A stretch of 64,000 nucleotides of DNA from Scortum barcoo (Eukaryota; Chordata; Actinopteri; Centrarchiformes; Terapontidae): positions 9,378,440 to 9,442,439 of the forward strand of contig CM041550.1 of NCBI GenBank assembly GCA_023238725.1, written 5' to 3'. A program made the position numbers and the translations under genes. Below, piece after piece: positions 25,701 through 37,900 of the stretch. The first letter of the stretch is position 1. Each line of letters starts with the position of its first letter. Below the pieces are notes generated by a model. The model made no database searches, was not told where the DNA came from, and saw only the letters and a program-made list of their open reading frames with translations.

Positions 25701-27243
25701 AATCTATGCAAAGTGCTGTAACCACTGGGTTGCTTTTATCGGGGTAGGTTACATAAATCAAGCTGTTTTTGTCCCAGTGGCTTATTGTCAGATATTTAGA
25801 GTTTAATAAGTAATGTGAATATGTCATTTGTTTTCTTTCAGGCACTGAGCTCCGTTTTGATTATGTTTGTGATTCAGTGGGTTTATGCCTTAGCGAACAT
25901 AGTCGTCGCCTTGCTGCTCTTCTTCTACATCGGGAAAACAAGCCCTGGACTACCTATAGGTGACTTCCATCAGATCATTTCCTGTTTAGAAAGAAATAGC
26001 TTGGCTTTATGTATGAACATGATGTCAGACAGAGTGAATTCTCTCTGTCTTTCACATACACTCTATACTGCACGTGTACCACCTGCACCTGTGACCTTTG
26101 GACATGAGATACATTTGGTCACAGCCTCTCTGTAGTTGTGACATGTGAAGCTTTTTGACACCGTACCACAGCCGACATGGAGCTAAAAATCCATAGCTAA
26201 GGTTTCCAAAGATGCATTCATATGAGTCTGATTCCAATACAGGACACTCTGGTTTGATTTGATCTGAACTTTTTAGTGGTCAGTTCACAAAAATAGACGA
26301 CAGGCCAGTTCTCTACATACTCTTGTTCCAGTACTTGAAATTTCTTTTTCATGCTGTTAAAGTATAAAGTATGTTTTTAATCATTAAGATTATTTCAAGT
26401 ATAATATGACTAGATGTGTGTCACTTTGTCAGTTTTTGTCCACTTTGCAGATCTTGGAAAATGGCTTACATTAAAAAGAAAATTACTCATACTAAAAACA
26501 AGTAAAAACAATGGTAGATAAAACCCTTCCTGGCTATGATATGCATAGAGGACTCGCCCAGAATTACAAAGCTTTTTAGTAAGCAGTGAATTGTTGATCA
26601 CCATTTAGTTCAGCACCTGGTTTCAAAGTAATCTGGGTCTGATTTTCTGTTCAGTTGTGAGTTCTTACACGTCATGCTGGTTTTAACGAACATCTTTAAT
26701 TACACATTCTCTGTTTTTGCAGAAATGAGGGAAAGTCTTTTTTTAAGCCTGCTGTGTTGTTTTTGTGTGTGGGACTCATATATGTAGGCGTAGTCTGCAA
26801 GTGTTGCCTCAAATAACCTGAAGCACGGCTCCTGTGCTTACTTCTTTTGAGTTATTTCATTATTTACGTTATCATTTCCAACAAAAGACCTCCTGATTTC
26901 AGCACTTAGACCGGGTCACTCCACACTCAGTCATTAAGTGACCTAAAGTAAATCACTCGGTCACGTAGCAGGGAGTTTCACTTGCGGTCTTTCTGCCTGG
27001 CAGGCTGGCAGCTGTTGTGGCGTAGCATTTCTAGAATAGCTGGATGGGACACCCAGCATCTGCACCTTAACCTCGTCACATTACAGCGCGCAGCAGCCAT
27101 CTGACTCACAGCATTTCTCAGCAGAAGCCCTGCAAGTGTTTAACACTTGCCCCACAGGTTGTCGATGCGATGCTCTGTTACTGCACTTCTGTTACAACTT
27201 CAGATCCTGACACAATGAAATGGTCTCCGTAGTGAATTTAAAT

Positions 27244-27280
<37 letters not shown>

Positions 27281-27735
27281 CATTACATGTGTTTTTGACC
27301 TGTTTTCTGTGAATGGTATGAAATGAATTAACTTGTTCCTTCAGGTAACAGTGTTGTTAATTTATTTAATTTAAGGTATGGCAGCTCGATTCAGCTTTTT
27401 CACGTGGCTCAAATCAACACTGAGTAGCATTTGCAGGTCTGTGTTGTTGTTTACTAAAGTCATTTCTCATAAATGTCATAATCTATTAGTCCGAGCCATA
27501 GAATACAAGCTAAGATGTTTTATCTGTAAATTTTTGTTTTTTCCTGTGTCACACTGTCGCTTTCAGGAGGAAAGGACCTACTCCGGATGAGATTGTAGTC
27601 ACTCCTTCTCTTTCCGGGGTCGGCTTGAAAACCAAGCAGCTTACAGAGGACAATGCCGACTTCGCCTCTCGTCACCGCTACCACCAATCCTCGTTTATCG
27701 GACCCAACAAGATGGTGCAACCACCACTCCACTGA
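10721..27735 (+). CDS. slc12a8: Solute carrier family 12 member 8 (CCC9), complete, 13 coding exons
   Basis: Multi-pass membrane protein of the cation-chloride cotransporter / APC superfamily. The mammalian protein has been linked to polyamine or amino-acid transport and, debatedly, to nicotinamide mononucleotide uptake. Exons: 10721-10855, 11243-11389, 13220-13411, 13500-13731, 19662-19775, 20045-20132, 20604-20691, 22429-22575, 24888-25554, 25652-25743, 25842-25959, 27376-27436, 27567-27735; 2250 nt, 749 aa (human about 714). Phases agree throughout. Family blocks: WEPVLFGTWDGVF and INIFGVVLFLRTGYLV, GVYSMIS-type [123 protein letters not shown], and the tail ENADF-type DNADFASRHRYHQSS. A long hydrophilic loop (exon 9) precedes the last membrane segments. 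Oddities: displaced frame at the end of exon 8 and a weak GTCATC donor at the end of exon 9, described in the findings. Start chosen because PHVHDLFHEDAQ aligns with the human VQELFHEAAQ segment. Confidence 0.95.
11390..13219 (+). other. slc12a8: slc12a8 intron 2
   Basis: AT-rich 1.8 kb intron between the GTCAGT donor and the ATCACCCAG acceptor. No gene or repeat recognised, apart from a two-copy ACAAATTATCAAATTTGAAGG direct repeat near 11574-11615. Confidence 0.7.
13732..19661 (+). other. slc12a8: slc12a8 intron 4
   Basis: Largest intron of the gene, 5.9 kb. It holds a (GT)n run at 14148-14167, poly-A/T tracts, a forward SINE at 15285-15645, and otherwise unremarkable AT-rich DNA. No protein-coding exon or RNA gene recognised. 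Confidence 0.75.
15285..15645 (+). repeat. tRNA-derived SINE, forward orientation
   Basis: Head GGGGCGGCACAGTGATGTAG then GTGGTTAGCACTGTCGCCTC (box A-like) and GGGTTCAGTCCCC (box B). The body contains TGGAGTTTGCATGTTCTCCC and CCAAAGACATGCAGGTTAGG, with a tail GAAGATGAATGAAT. Same family as 4935-5320 but inverted relative to it. It is intronic in slc12a8. Confidence 0.88.
20692..22428 (+). other. slc12a8: slc12a8 intron 7
   Basis: AT-rich 1.7 kb intron with a GTAAAG donor and a TTTTCCCCCTTCCTCCAG acceptor. No gene, RNA or named repeat seen. Confidence 0.7.
22576..24887 (+). other. slc12a8: slc12a8 intron 8 with (GGAT)n microsatellite
   Basis: The 2.3 kb intron starts GTGGGT and soon carries a (GGAT)n run at about 22592-22618. 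Around 23870-24060 there is a GC-richer patch, but no exon that fits the reading frame. The rest is AT-rich. Confidence 0.65.
25960..27375 (+). other. slc12a8: slc12a8 intron 11 with (ATT)n microsatellite
   Basis: The 1.4 kb intron contains a perfect (ATT/TTA)n run of about 12 units at 27245-27280, some 100 bp before the next exon. Nothing else recognised. Confidence 0.75.
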
Positions 27736-28001
27736 CCGACTTAAACAAACCCTCCTTGACACGTCAGAGCTGTCAGGCTGAAACCACATTTTCTGCCTCA
27801 ACCATGTTGCCTCGTGAGCCACATTCTGCACACATGTTGTATTTTACAGAGACTTTCAGGGGTTCAAATAATTTTCTACTGGTGGTTGGAGCTTCTTCTA
27901 AAGTTGCACAAAGTGTGTGTGTGTGTTTTTGTGAGAGAATGAGAGAAATACTTGTGAACTGAAAGTAACTGAAAGATTTTTTCTTTCATAAAAGTAAACT
28001 G

Positions 28002-28007
28002 AATAAA
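28002..28007 (+). terminator. slc12a8: Likely slc12a8 poly(A) signal
   Basis: AATAAA about 265 bp after the slc12a8 stop codon, followed by T-rich sequence. It is the first canonical hexamer downstream of the stop that I see; assignment is by position only. Confidence 0.5.
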
Positions 28008-29279
28008 AAGTAAGACTATTTTTTTCTGTCTTAACTAACTTTATCACTTGAGTTTTGACTGAAGTTTTGCAATCTCTGAAACTCTCTTCTATTGAATTTC
28101 TTTTTTTTTTTTTTTTTGTCAGACGAATGTCCAGCCACCATGGTGCTCAAGTGGCGTAAATATACTGCGTACATGTGACACAAAGGTTTAATTAAAACGT
28201 CTTCTTTCACCTCTGCTTGTATACAGGTCATACATCACTTAATATTTATCAGTTTGCTTTTTGTGTTTGTGCATTTCAAATGTAGCCCAGATGAGCATAA
28301 ATGACGAGGAATGACAAAAGTGTGGTGTTTGTGTGTTTCAAAAACTCAATTGCAGTGAAAATAAGACTCAAAGGAAAATGTATACACCACATAAAACTAT
28401 TTTATAGCAAAACAACAGACCAACAGATCTTCAAATGTTAAAGAGGAAGAAGAAGGTGTGAGATCAGCTAATGGCTCTGCATTGAGAAGTGTTTAGAGGA
28501 CACTGTTAAAACACACGCTGAATATATTTCAGTATCACTCAGGGTCATGTTGTTTGGGTGAACTGAGTGCATCACAAGGTTTCAAAGAGTCGCTGTTCCA
28601 GGAGCGCAGCAGTAAAACTGTGAAAACCACTTCCTCTAGGCATTTTGTTTGTCGAAGCTGCATACTGATAACAGGCACATAATATTCTCCAAAGATAAAT
28701 CTATAAATAAATCCATAAACATACTGATAATTTAGTCTGTGGGTGATTCGGAACAGTAAAGAGGAAAATGTCTCTCTGCATTCACTGATTGTTGTGGTCT
28801 CAATATTCTCAGTAATGATATTTTAATGACTTTGTGCCGATTAAATTTAAATGTAGTGCCTGCAGACAATGGAGGTTCAGCAGGGAGGATCTCTGAAAAT
28901 GACGGCACTTAACCACTGCTGACTAATCTCTTCAAGTATTGCACCAGGATTTTCTCCAATTTTGTGTCTCTATTCATAACATTGCATAACAACCTGTATC
29001 TTAATCTACTACAGAGTATATAGACTTCTTTTTGTCAAGAAGTATCAACATTCAAAGTTTTTTATTAATAGCTGCTACACTCACCTCTGGAAATGATAAA
29101 TCATATAAATGCTTACAGCTTATAGCAGTGGTTCAGAAAATCTAAATTTTGGCTTTAAAATGTATTAATAGGATGTAATGAAGAGATCACTATCATAGGT
29201 TTGTATGTCTTTGTTATGTTACTTCCTGGCAGATCAGAAGTATGACAGACTACTGTTATGACTAACCTGAATTTTGAGA
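28008..29279. other. Intergenic DNA between slc12a8 and heg1
   Basis: AT-rich with a poly-T tract near 28102-28117. No coding exon or RNA gene recognised. Confidence 0.6.
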
Positions 29280-29681
29280 TTTGATTACAGTGAAGTAAAA
29301 GTACTAAAAGTAGCAGTACAACAATGCAAAAATACTCTATTACAAGTAAAAGTCTGACATTTAAAACCCTACCAAAGTGCAAAAATATCATGTACTTAAA
29401 GCATCAAAGGTAAAAATACTTATTCTGCAGAAAAACAACCCTTGACTGGCAAATTATTAGATAATTGATCATGCTGACACATGAATATTTATGCTGTTAA
29501 AGAGGCTGAATGCAGTGAAGTACAATAATATATAAATATAAGTAAATATATACGTTACCTTCCGAAATAAGGTAGGTAGAAGGTAGAAAATGGAAATACT
29601 CAAGAAATACTCAAATCTCAGTGTTTCATAATAAGGTGTAGAGTACTTGAGTAAATGTATTTAGTTACTTTCCACCACTGT
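29280..29681 (+). repeat. Fish MITE-like repeat (AAGTACTTGAGTAAATG family)
   Basis: Contains AGTAAAAGTACTAAAAGTAG, ATGCAAAAATACTCTATTAC and a right end GTACTTGAGTAAATGTATTT followed by AGTTACTTTCCACCACTG. I recognise this from a very widespread teleost non-autonomous element whose terminus reads CAGTGGTGGAAAGTAACT. The left end is diverged or truncated. Confidence 0.6.
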
Positions 29682-29818
29682 TTTTATCACAAGTCAATAA
29701 TAATAGAGTCTCTGAAGACTTCAGATCTAATAAATCTCACAGCTGCAGCACTGCAACAACACCTGAAGACAGAAAAGAGCCGCCAGGTTGAACAACAAGC
29801 GAAGAGAAAACCACTACA

Positions 29819-31254
29819 GTGTGTGTGTGTGTGTGTGTGTGTGTGGGGGGCTCTCTCTCGCTATGTGTGTGCGTGTGTGTGTGTGTGTATCTGTGTGTCT
29901 CTCTGTGTATATGTGTGTCCCTCTCTTTATGTCTATGTGTGCGTCTTTCTCTGTCTCTGTTTGTGTGTGCCTCAGTGTGTGTCTCTCTCTCCCTGTATGT
30001 GTCTGTGTCTTTGTGTGTCTCTGTGAGAGTGTTTTTCTCTCTCTCTCTCTCTTTCTCTGTCTCAGTGTGTGTTTGTGTGTTTGTATCTGTGTGAGTGTCT
30101 CTATGTGTGTCTTTTTGTGTCTCTGTATGTCTCTCTGTGTATATGTGTGTGTCTGAGTCCGTCTGTGTGTGTGTCTCTGTGAGTGTGTGTCTGAGCGTCT
30201 CTCTCTCTCTATGTGTGTCTTTTTGTGTGTGTATCTGTGTGAGTGTCTCTGCATGTCTCTCTGTGTATATGTGTGTGTCTTTCTTTGTGTGTCTGTGTCT
30301 TTGTGTGTCTCTCTGTGTGTATCTGTGTAAGTGTCTCTCTGTGTATATGTGTGTCTCTCTCTTTGTGTGTCTTTGTGTGTCTTGTTGTCTGTGTGTATGT
30401 ATGTGTGTGAGTGTCTCTGGATGTCTCTCTGTGTGTCTCTCTCTTTATGTGCCTGCATGTGTGTGTCTTTCTCTGTGTGTCTGTGTATATATGTGTCTCT
30501 TTGTGTCTCTCTTTGTGTGTCTTGTTGTGTGTATATGTGTGTAAGTATCTGTGTGTGTCTCTCTTTATGTGTCTGTCTCTGTGAGTGTCTCTTTCTCTGT
30601 GTGTCTCTGTCTTTGTGTGTGTGTCTCTTTGTGTATATATGTGTCTCTCTATGTGCCTGTGTCTCTGTGAGTGTGTCTCTTTGTGTCTCTCTTTATGTGT
30701 CTGTGTCTCTGAGTGTGTGTGTGTTTCTCTCTCCGTGTCTCTATGTGTGTCTTTTTGTGTCTCTGTGTGTGTGTGTATCTGTGTAAGTGTCTCTCTGTGT
30801 ATATATGTGTGTCTCTCTCTTTGTGTGTCTTGTCGTGTGTGTCTGTGTGTGTATGTATGTGTGTGAGTGTCTCTGTGTGTCTGTGTCTCTGTGAGTGTGT
30901 GTCTGTCTCTCTCTCTCTCTCAGTGTGTGTGTGTGTGTCTCTGTGTCTCATATATATGTGTCTCTCTCTCTTTGTCTCTCTTTGTGTGTCTCTCTTTGTG
31001 TGTCTGTGTCTCTGTGTGTCTCTCTCTCTCTCAGTGTGTGTGTGTGTCTGTGTGTATATGTATGTGTCTCTCTCTCTTTGTCTCTCTTTGTGTGTCTGTG
31101 TCTCTGTGAGTGTGTCTCTCTCTCTCTCAGTGTGTGTGTGTGTGTCTCTTTGTGTATATATGTGTCTCTCTCTTTGTGTGTCTTGTGTGTGTGTGTCTGT
31201 GTGTGTGTATGTATGTGTGTGAGTGTGCACTCTCTGTCTGTGTGTCTCTGTGTG

Positions 31255-31285
<31 letters not shown>

Positions 31286-31678
31286 CTCTCTCTCAGTGTG
31301 TGTGTGTGTGTCTCTTGTGTGTGTGTGTGTGTGTGTGTGTCTGTGTGTATATATGTGTCTCTGTGTGTCTCTCTTTGTCTCTCTGTGTGTCTCTGTGTCA
31401 GTGTGTGTGTGTGTCTGTGTGTGTGTGTGTCTGTGTGTGTGTGTCTCTCTCTCTCTCAGTGTGTGTGTGTGTGTGTGTCTGTGTGTATATATGTGTCTCT
31501 CTCTCTTTGTCTCTCTTTGTGTGTCTGTGTCTCTGTGAGTGTCTCTCTCTCTCTCAGTGTGTGTGTGTGTCTGTGTGTGTATATGTCTCTCTCTTTGTCT
31601 CTCTCTCTTGTGTCTCTCTTTGTGTGTCTGTGTGTCTCTGTCTGTGTGTGTGTCTCTCTCTCTCAGTGTGTGTGTGTG
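29819..31678. repeat. Long TG/TC compound satellite upstream of heg1
   Basis: About 1.86 kb made almost only of TG, TC and short TATATG units on the + strand. Adenine is rare on this strand, so most frames are open and give spurious Cys/Val/Ser-rich (+) or Thr/His/Arg-rich (-) products. From about 30900 on, a higher-order unit of roughly 95 bp is visible: (CT)nCAG, (TG)n, TATATG, then TCTTTGTCTCTCTTTGTGTG. Compare the copies starting near 31021, 31116, 31446 and 31541. It ends about 290 bp before the heg1 start codon, so it lies in or next to the heg1 promoter or 5' UTR. Confidence 0.95.
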
Positions 31679-31709
31679 CAGGAGGAGGAGGAGGAGGAGG
31701 AGGAGGAGC
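31679..31709 (+). repeat. (GGA)n purine run at the satellite border
   Basis: Perfect GGA trinucleotide run of about nine units directly after the TG/TC satellite and before a GC-rich, CpG-rich stretch leading into heg1 exon 1. Confidence 0.9.
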
Positions 31710-31963
31710 CCGGGCTGCTCCTGCCGTGATAACAGGCTGCAGCCTCGGCTCTGTTATCTTCCGCTCCCCGCCGGAGCCTCGGACCTCCTGCAGACCTCCT
31801 GCAGACCTCCTCCGGACCCGCCGCAGGATCTGACCCCCGCTCACTTCTCCTCCAACTCCTCGGAGAGCAGGAGCGCTCCTCCCATGGTGTCCCCGGCGGA
31901 CTCCCCCTCCCTCAGCTCGACTTCACGGAAACTCTCGGCCACCGCTTCGGGGTCTCGGGAATC
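31710..31963 (+). promoter_or_regulatory. heg1: CpG-rich heg1 5' UTR / promoter region
   Basis: GC-rich, CpG-containing 250 bp joined to exon 1, unlike the AT-rich surroundings; a typical 5'-end signature. CTCCTGCAGACCTCCTGCAGAC near 31785 is a short direct repeat. The transcription start is not determinable here. Confidence 0.5.
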
Positions 31964-34900
31964 ATGGAAACGTGGTGTCTGAATCACGTCCTGGGTCTGT
32001 CCCTGTCGGTCCTCGTGTTGGGTCTGCCGGGGCCCCTCTGCGCGGGGACCCCCGGCGCCAACAGCACGGAGCCGGTGACCGCCGCGGGCCTCTTCTCCTC
32101 CGGCCCCGCAGAGGAGCTCGGAAAGGCGGGGAACAACACGACCGCGGGCTCCGGGGAGAGTTTATCACCATCACAGAGGAACATCCTGCTCACACACACC
32201 GCTGAAACACACACTGCGAGCCTCGGTAAGACCACTGTCAGGCCTGCACATGGGACTTTTTTTATTTATGTGTTTATTTTTTTTACAAAGTGTTAGATTA
32301 GTTTGACTTTAAACGCATCATCCTGCAGGAGAACAGACCCCCACCCCCTGCAAAGTAAAAACTCTGAGGGTCTACTTTTTCTCAGTACAATGAGATGCAG
32401 CTGCAGGTTGCAATAAAAAAAACAGCAGAAAAGCTCATTTTTATTTTGATCAAATCTAAGATATGACAACATTTCTTCTTCTTCATCACTGCTTTATAAA
32501 GTGAAGGTTTCCTGCTGCTTCATGAATTATGAATGAAAACAAAAATGAATGAAACAAGTGAACTGTGATGATTTTGTGCCACACATTTGGAGGCCAAAGT
32601 GAATTCAAGTGATGTGAAACAAGTGCACGGCTCTGTTTGTTTCACCATAAGGCGGTAACATACATATATGTTCATTATATTTTTATGCTTTCTCATATGT
32701 GGATTCACTGCTCGCTCCATGGATGGTCAGAAATGGTTCCCAAAGCCCAGGCTGACACGTTCAAACTGCTTTATTTTGTTGCATTTTTGTTTTAAAATGT
32801 AATGTAATGATCAATCAGTTTTCTGCTGACCTCTACTTAATTTCTTGACTAACAGTTTCAGCTGTACTGAGGTATATAAAGTGATTTTAAGGCTCTTGCT
32901 GTATTGTCACGTGTGTGGTTCTGATATCTGTGAGAGTAAAACCATTATTGGACAGTATACTTTTATTTTTAGGAGTAGACAGTCTCCCACTGCTTCAAAC
33001 TTTCCCAATGAATGGAGACTGAACATGTGGTCCACCAGTTTATCAAGTCAGTTTTTAGCTGTTTTACCATCTGAACATCAAATGGTAAAACCTATGTGGC
33101 TTGCTGGGTCAGATAGAGCCCTGACGCCACAGAAATACATACGTTTACAGGAACATACACATGCAGAGAAGCAGCGGAGGGACTGTGACGATCCGCTGTT
33201 ACTAGATGATACAGATGAACCAGATGTACATTTAGAGCGCGAGGCTGAGGGGGAAACCACATCTGAACGGCGGTCCGGCTCTAAATGAATGAAGGCGCTG
33301 GGGTAGAAGCCGTAGTCATGCACGCAGCTTGTAGATTTCACCTCCATCACTGTCGTATCGACTCCTTAAGAGAGTAAACAACAGACGAATCAAGCACTTT
33401 AATGATCACTAAATGCATCTTCTTTTCTTTCTGAGAGCCAATAGGGATATAATTAACGGTTTAATCCCTCAAGAGGAGGCTTTAGTTGCAGTATAGAGAG
33501 AGGAAACAGAAATTTGACTTCCGTGGGTGCAGATGGGGAATTTCTTGAGTATCAGGATGCACGATGAAACCGCTCACAAACATAATACCCAGAAATGTGC
33601 CATGTATCGGAACGACTGGGACCTTTGCCTCATGAACAAAGAGCGCAGTTTTGCTGCTCAAATCCTACACAGCTGCCTCTTTGCAACCATAATATAACTC
33701 CAGTGCAACTGCAATGAGATGCTCTTATTATTAAGTTAACATTGCCATTATTACTACTTTACTACTGCTACTGTTTACTAATTGGTCATGACACAGTGTC
33801 CTACACAGCCTCACACTTATTTACATATAAAACCTGTGAAAAAGACACAATAAAAGAAATAGGAAGTCACTAACTTGACATCAGTGAGTAGTAGCAGTTT
33901 TGCAATGTTATGTTATGTAACAGAAAAACTTTGATGTTGATGGAACTTGTCTCCATGGCAACAAGATAATCATATTAAATCCCGCACTATTTACATGTTT
34001 CTCTCTCTGGTGCTGTGCTTTATTGATAATTTAAGTGATATTCTAACATTGTGTCGTATTGGCTTCTGCACTTCAACCCAAAGTCAAGCCGTAATCTGCG
34101 TTAATGATGACGTAAGCGGGGTCATCGTGAAGGTTTTTTGTCCGGTGAGGTAGTGTTTTTGCTCGGTTTTGTTGGAGTCATTTAGACTGGGAGCTGCCCA
34201 GTGCAACAATGTCCACAGAAACAATGAGGGGAGTAAATGTGGAGATGATTCAGTTTCCTTATTCTGACATCACCTTCCCCGTAATGAAGCAGGTCCTCAG
34301 GTCACGGTCGGCTGGTGACAAATCTGAAACACAGCTCAACATTTTGGCACACAAATGTGTTCGGCCTGTTGACGACAAAATGTCAACCGTTACATTCACA
34401 GCGCTGCTACGTCGTACTGTCGTCAGCGCTCGCTTAAATGCTCTACGTGCTGCACTTGTTTAAAGTTATATGTAATAAGAGGCCGGTTTCTGAAGCGTGG
34501 CAGATGTGAAAGGACGACACTGACAGCCGAGTTGAGAGCAGCGAGATAAACAGCCGAGAATCTGGGAGCGTCCGGCCCTCGCTGCCAACACCACGTTCCA
34601 GTCTTGAGTTTTGCTGCCCAGGCTGGATCCAGAAAGAGAGAGAGAGCAAAATAATGAGAGAGACACATGCAGAGGAAGTGAGAGAGAGAAAAAATAGAGT
34701 CCAGCGGCCCAGTTCTCCGCGCAGACTCCCAGCGGACGGGCTGTTCTGCAGTTGAACTCTTCCCCTCCGTCGGTTTTGGGTGGCGGCTGCCGGTCGCCGT
34801 GTGTTTGGCTGTCACATAACAGGCGCAGCATCAGTGACAGGGCAGAGAAACCCCCCTCCAGGACAGAGAAAGACCACACACACATACAGAGTGCAACTGA

Positions 34901-37900
34901 CTTGATACTTTAAGATTCAGCTCAGTGGATGCTCATGCAGTTTAAAGCTGCACTCATTAATATTTTCATGTAAACAATGGATCGTATGAATATGTGTAAT
35001 GTGACGAAGGCGCCTCGTAGTGATGAACCCACAAAGATCTCTCAACTCTGCGGTCTTTAAGCTCGTGGTTTTTTTTACAGCCTGCGACCTGACACACTCT
35101 CACTCTCGCCACCTAAACTCAATCCATACTACCTGCCCAACATTAAGCGACAGTGAAACAAAGTTAGCGACTACCTGTATAAAACATAATGGAGAGTAAA
35201 TACTGGATGTAGTTAGTTAGAAAGAGAAACACGACTCCAAGTGAACGCTACCCTGTGTCTGCTGTATGCTAATATGTTCACCACATTAATAAAAGGTGAT
35301 AATATGTCAGCTTGGTTCACTGCAAAGTGGCTAAAAATATCAGGGTATGCAGCTTTAAAGTAAGGAGTTTATATATAAAAATGATTCACTATTTTGATTC
35401 TGACAAGAGAGCTTTACTTACACTTGACGGTGGGCATTGGAAAAAGTTTTATAAACTATTTCTTTGAATTTGCAGAGGCCCGATTGTCTGGTTCTTGTAT
35501 GTCTCTAATGTCAACTGTCAAAGGCAAACTGATGAACATAAATATCTATAACAACAGTCACTCTACAGCCTCGCTCTTTTTTTTAACACTTCATGACATC
35601 TGATAATGTTCGGATGATTTTTTTAAACTTAACAACAACTTTGCTTTAAAAAAAAGAAGAAAAAAAAAACTTCCCGTAGACAGTGAACATGAAAACACGC
35701 CCAGATCCACAGTGACAGTTTTCTGCCAGTGCCTTGTTGCTCGCTCAGCTTTAGGAAGGAAATGGCTGATTCCCAATAGAGACAGTCACCGCCGTATTTA
35801 GGACCTCGAGCCTTTGTTATAGAAGACGAGCCCAGCTGCCAATTCTTCTCCACCCAAAATCATTGCCTCTGCAGCGAGCGGCGGTGTGCCTGACAGCATC
35901 CCCCCCTCCTCCACACCCCCTCACTTTCTGCAGCCTGTACATACCAGATGCAGCCCGGCGTGCGCCCTCTGGTGGCTGCAGCTGGAAGTGAACCGCAATA
36001 ATTTAAAGCAAGACAAGAAAGCTAGAGAGAAATCATGAATCTTGATTAAAGGTTGTTTGAAGAAGAAAATGTCAGCCTGAAGTAACTGTGTTTTAAGTAA
36101 CAGTGGGTTGCATGCACTGAATTTCCATCCACATTGCTGCATCTTACTTGGGTGTAGAGCTACTCCTCGATTCGAGTACATAGCTGCTTAGAAAACAATC
36201 GACCAACTGATAAATCAACAAATAATGTGAGACGGATAGCTTTATGTTGGAAACCTCCGCGCGCAGTAACTAAAACCCAACAGATTAACACCTTCCCTGA
36301 CATTATGGATGGGTAGTCACCAAAACAAGGATGCATGGGGCCAAAAAAGAGACCATTCTAGCCTGGTGGATTATTAGAAAAAAGATAACAAAAAAAGCAA
36401 TAATACTGTGAAACAGAAATAGAAAAGAGTGTTTTCAGTGTCTGAAGTGAGTAATCAGACAAATCTTTTTCCTTCTTCCTTTTTTCCACAGACACTGAGC
36501 AGACCTTCACAGAAACAAGCAGCAGGTCAATGGAGGCCATAAGTCTGTCCACTGAGCCGCTCACCTCCACCCTTGTTCTTGCCACCACTGAGGCCAGCAG
36601 CAGCAGGGACTGGATGAACTCCATTAACACAGACGTCTCCTCTGCCGCCTTCTTGGAGGCCAGGTCCTCGATGCTGACAGAGGAGGCCTGGCTGCCCCAG
36701 GACAGCCCGGACGACACCACCCTCAGGCTAGGAGATGCCCCGGCCTCCGTGTCTTTCACAGCCGACCACACCGACAGAGCCTACACTTCCACCACCAGCC
36801 GAGTGAGGAATCTGCTGTCTGTCACCTCCTCCTCCTCCTCCTCCGACAACAGCACCTCCTCCCTCTTTACAGAGGACTCCCATCAGCCCCCCTCTACCTG
36901 GGGTACCTCTGCCAGGGCTGCAGAGACTGAGGACTACACCCACAGTGCCCTGTCCACCAGGACTGACGGCGGGGACACCACAGACCAGCACATGACCCAG
37001 TCCTTCAAGGGGATGTTTTCAGAGACCGGCAGCCCAGGGCCGTCCGGAGGAACCCGAAGTTTAGATGGACAACGCAACGCCACCGGGCATCAGCACACCT
37101 CAACATCAGAGGAGACCTCCGACTCCACGCCGTCTCTCAGAGTGACAGAGCCTGGTACCGACCAGTCTGAGGTGTCCGTTTCCTCCACGCCTCCCGTCAC
37201 CTCGCCCGCAGAAGCTCCCATGAACATCTCAGGGACAGACCAGGACTCGGACTCCAGCATCGGGACCACCACCGAGCCCTCCATCGGAGCCCACAGCTCC
37301 ATCACTGAGAATCAGGGGGGCACCGAGGGGGTTTGGTCCCAGACCAGGGAGCAAAGCGTGAGCGTAGGTCTGACCACGGCGGGCCCCACGGTCAGCAGTA
37401 ACACACACGAACTGGACGACTCTCTGACGGACACTCCAGTGCTGCTTACTGAGGTCGTCCTCACCACCACACCTGTCACCGTCACAGACAGGTAACTTCT
37501 TATATGTACTTAAGTAATGAGTAAAATTATAATGGTTCAAGGAAAGATATTTGACTATTGCGCAAGCAATAGTTTGGTCCAAACTATGTTAATGCATGCT
37601 TGTGTCGTGACTTCTTGATGTTTTTTTAACAAGAAAATTATTTGGTAATTATACACTGTGTTATAGAACAGTATAATTTTGAGTTTTAAATGTTTTTAAA
37701 ATTATAATAATTACAAAATGCAGCTAAAAACCAAACCACACTGAACGTTTCTGTGGACTTCAGGTGAAAACTACCTAGAGACATAGCGTATGTTAACCTT
37801 AGTTAAAGCTAAAACTAAATTTACTCATTTATTCCCCCCAACCTAAAATAAAAAGACAGACTCCAAGCAAAACAGATAAACATTTCAAGAATTTAATTCC

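Noticed and set aside
29788..31982. Several overlapping open frames of 90-310 codons on both strands across the TG/TC array
   Set aside because: They exist because the repeat lacks stop codons. The products are only Cys/Val/Ser or Thr/His/Arg repeats, with no domain and no conserved start.
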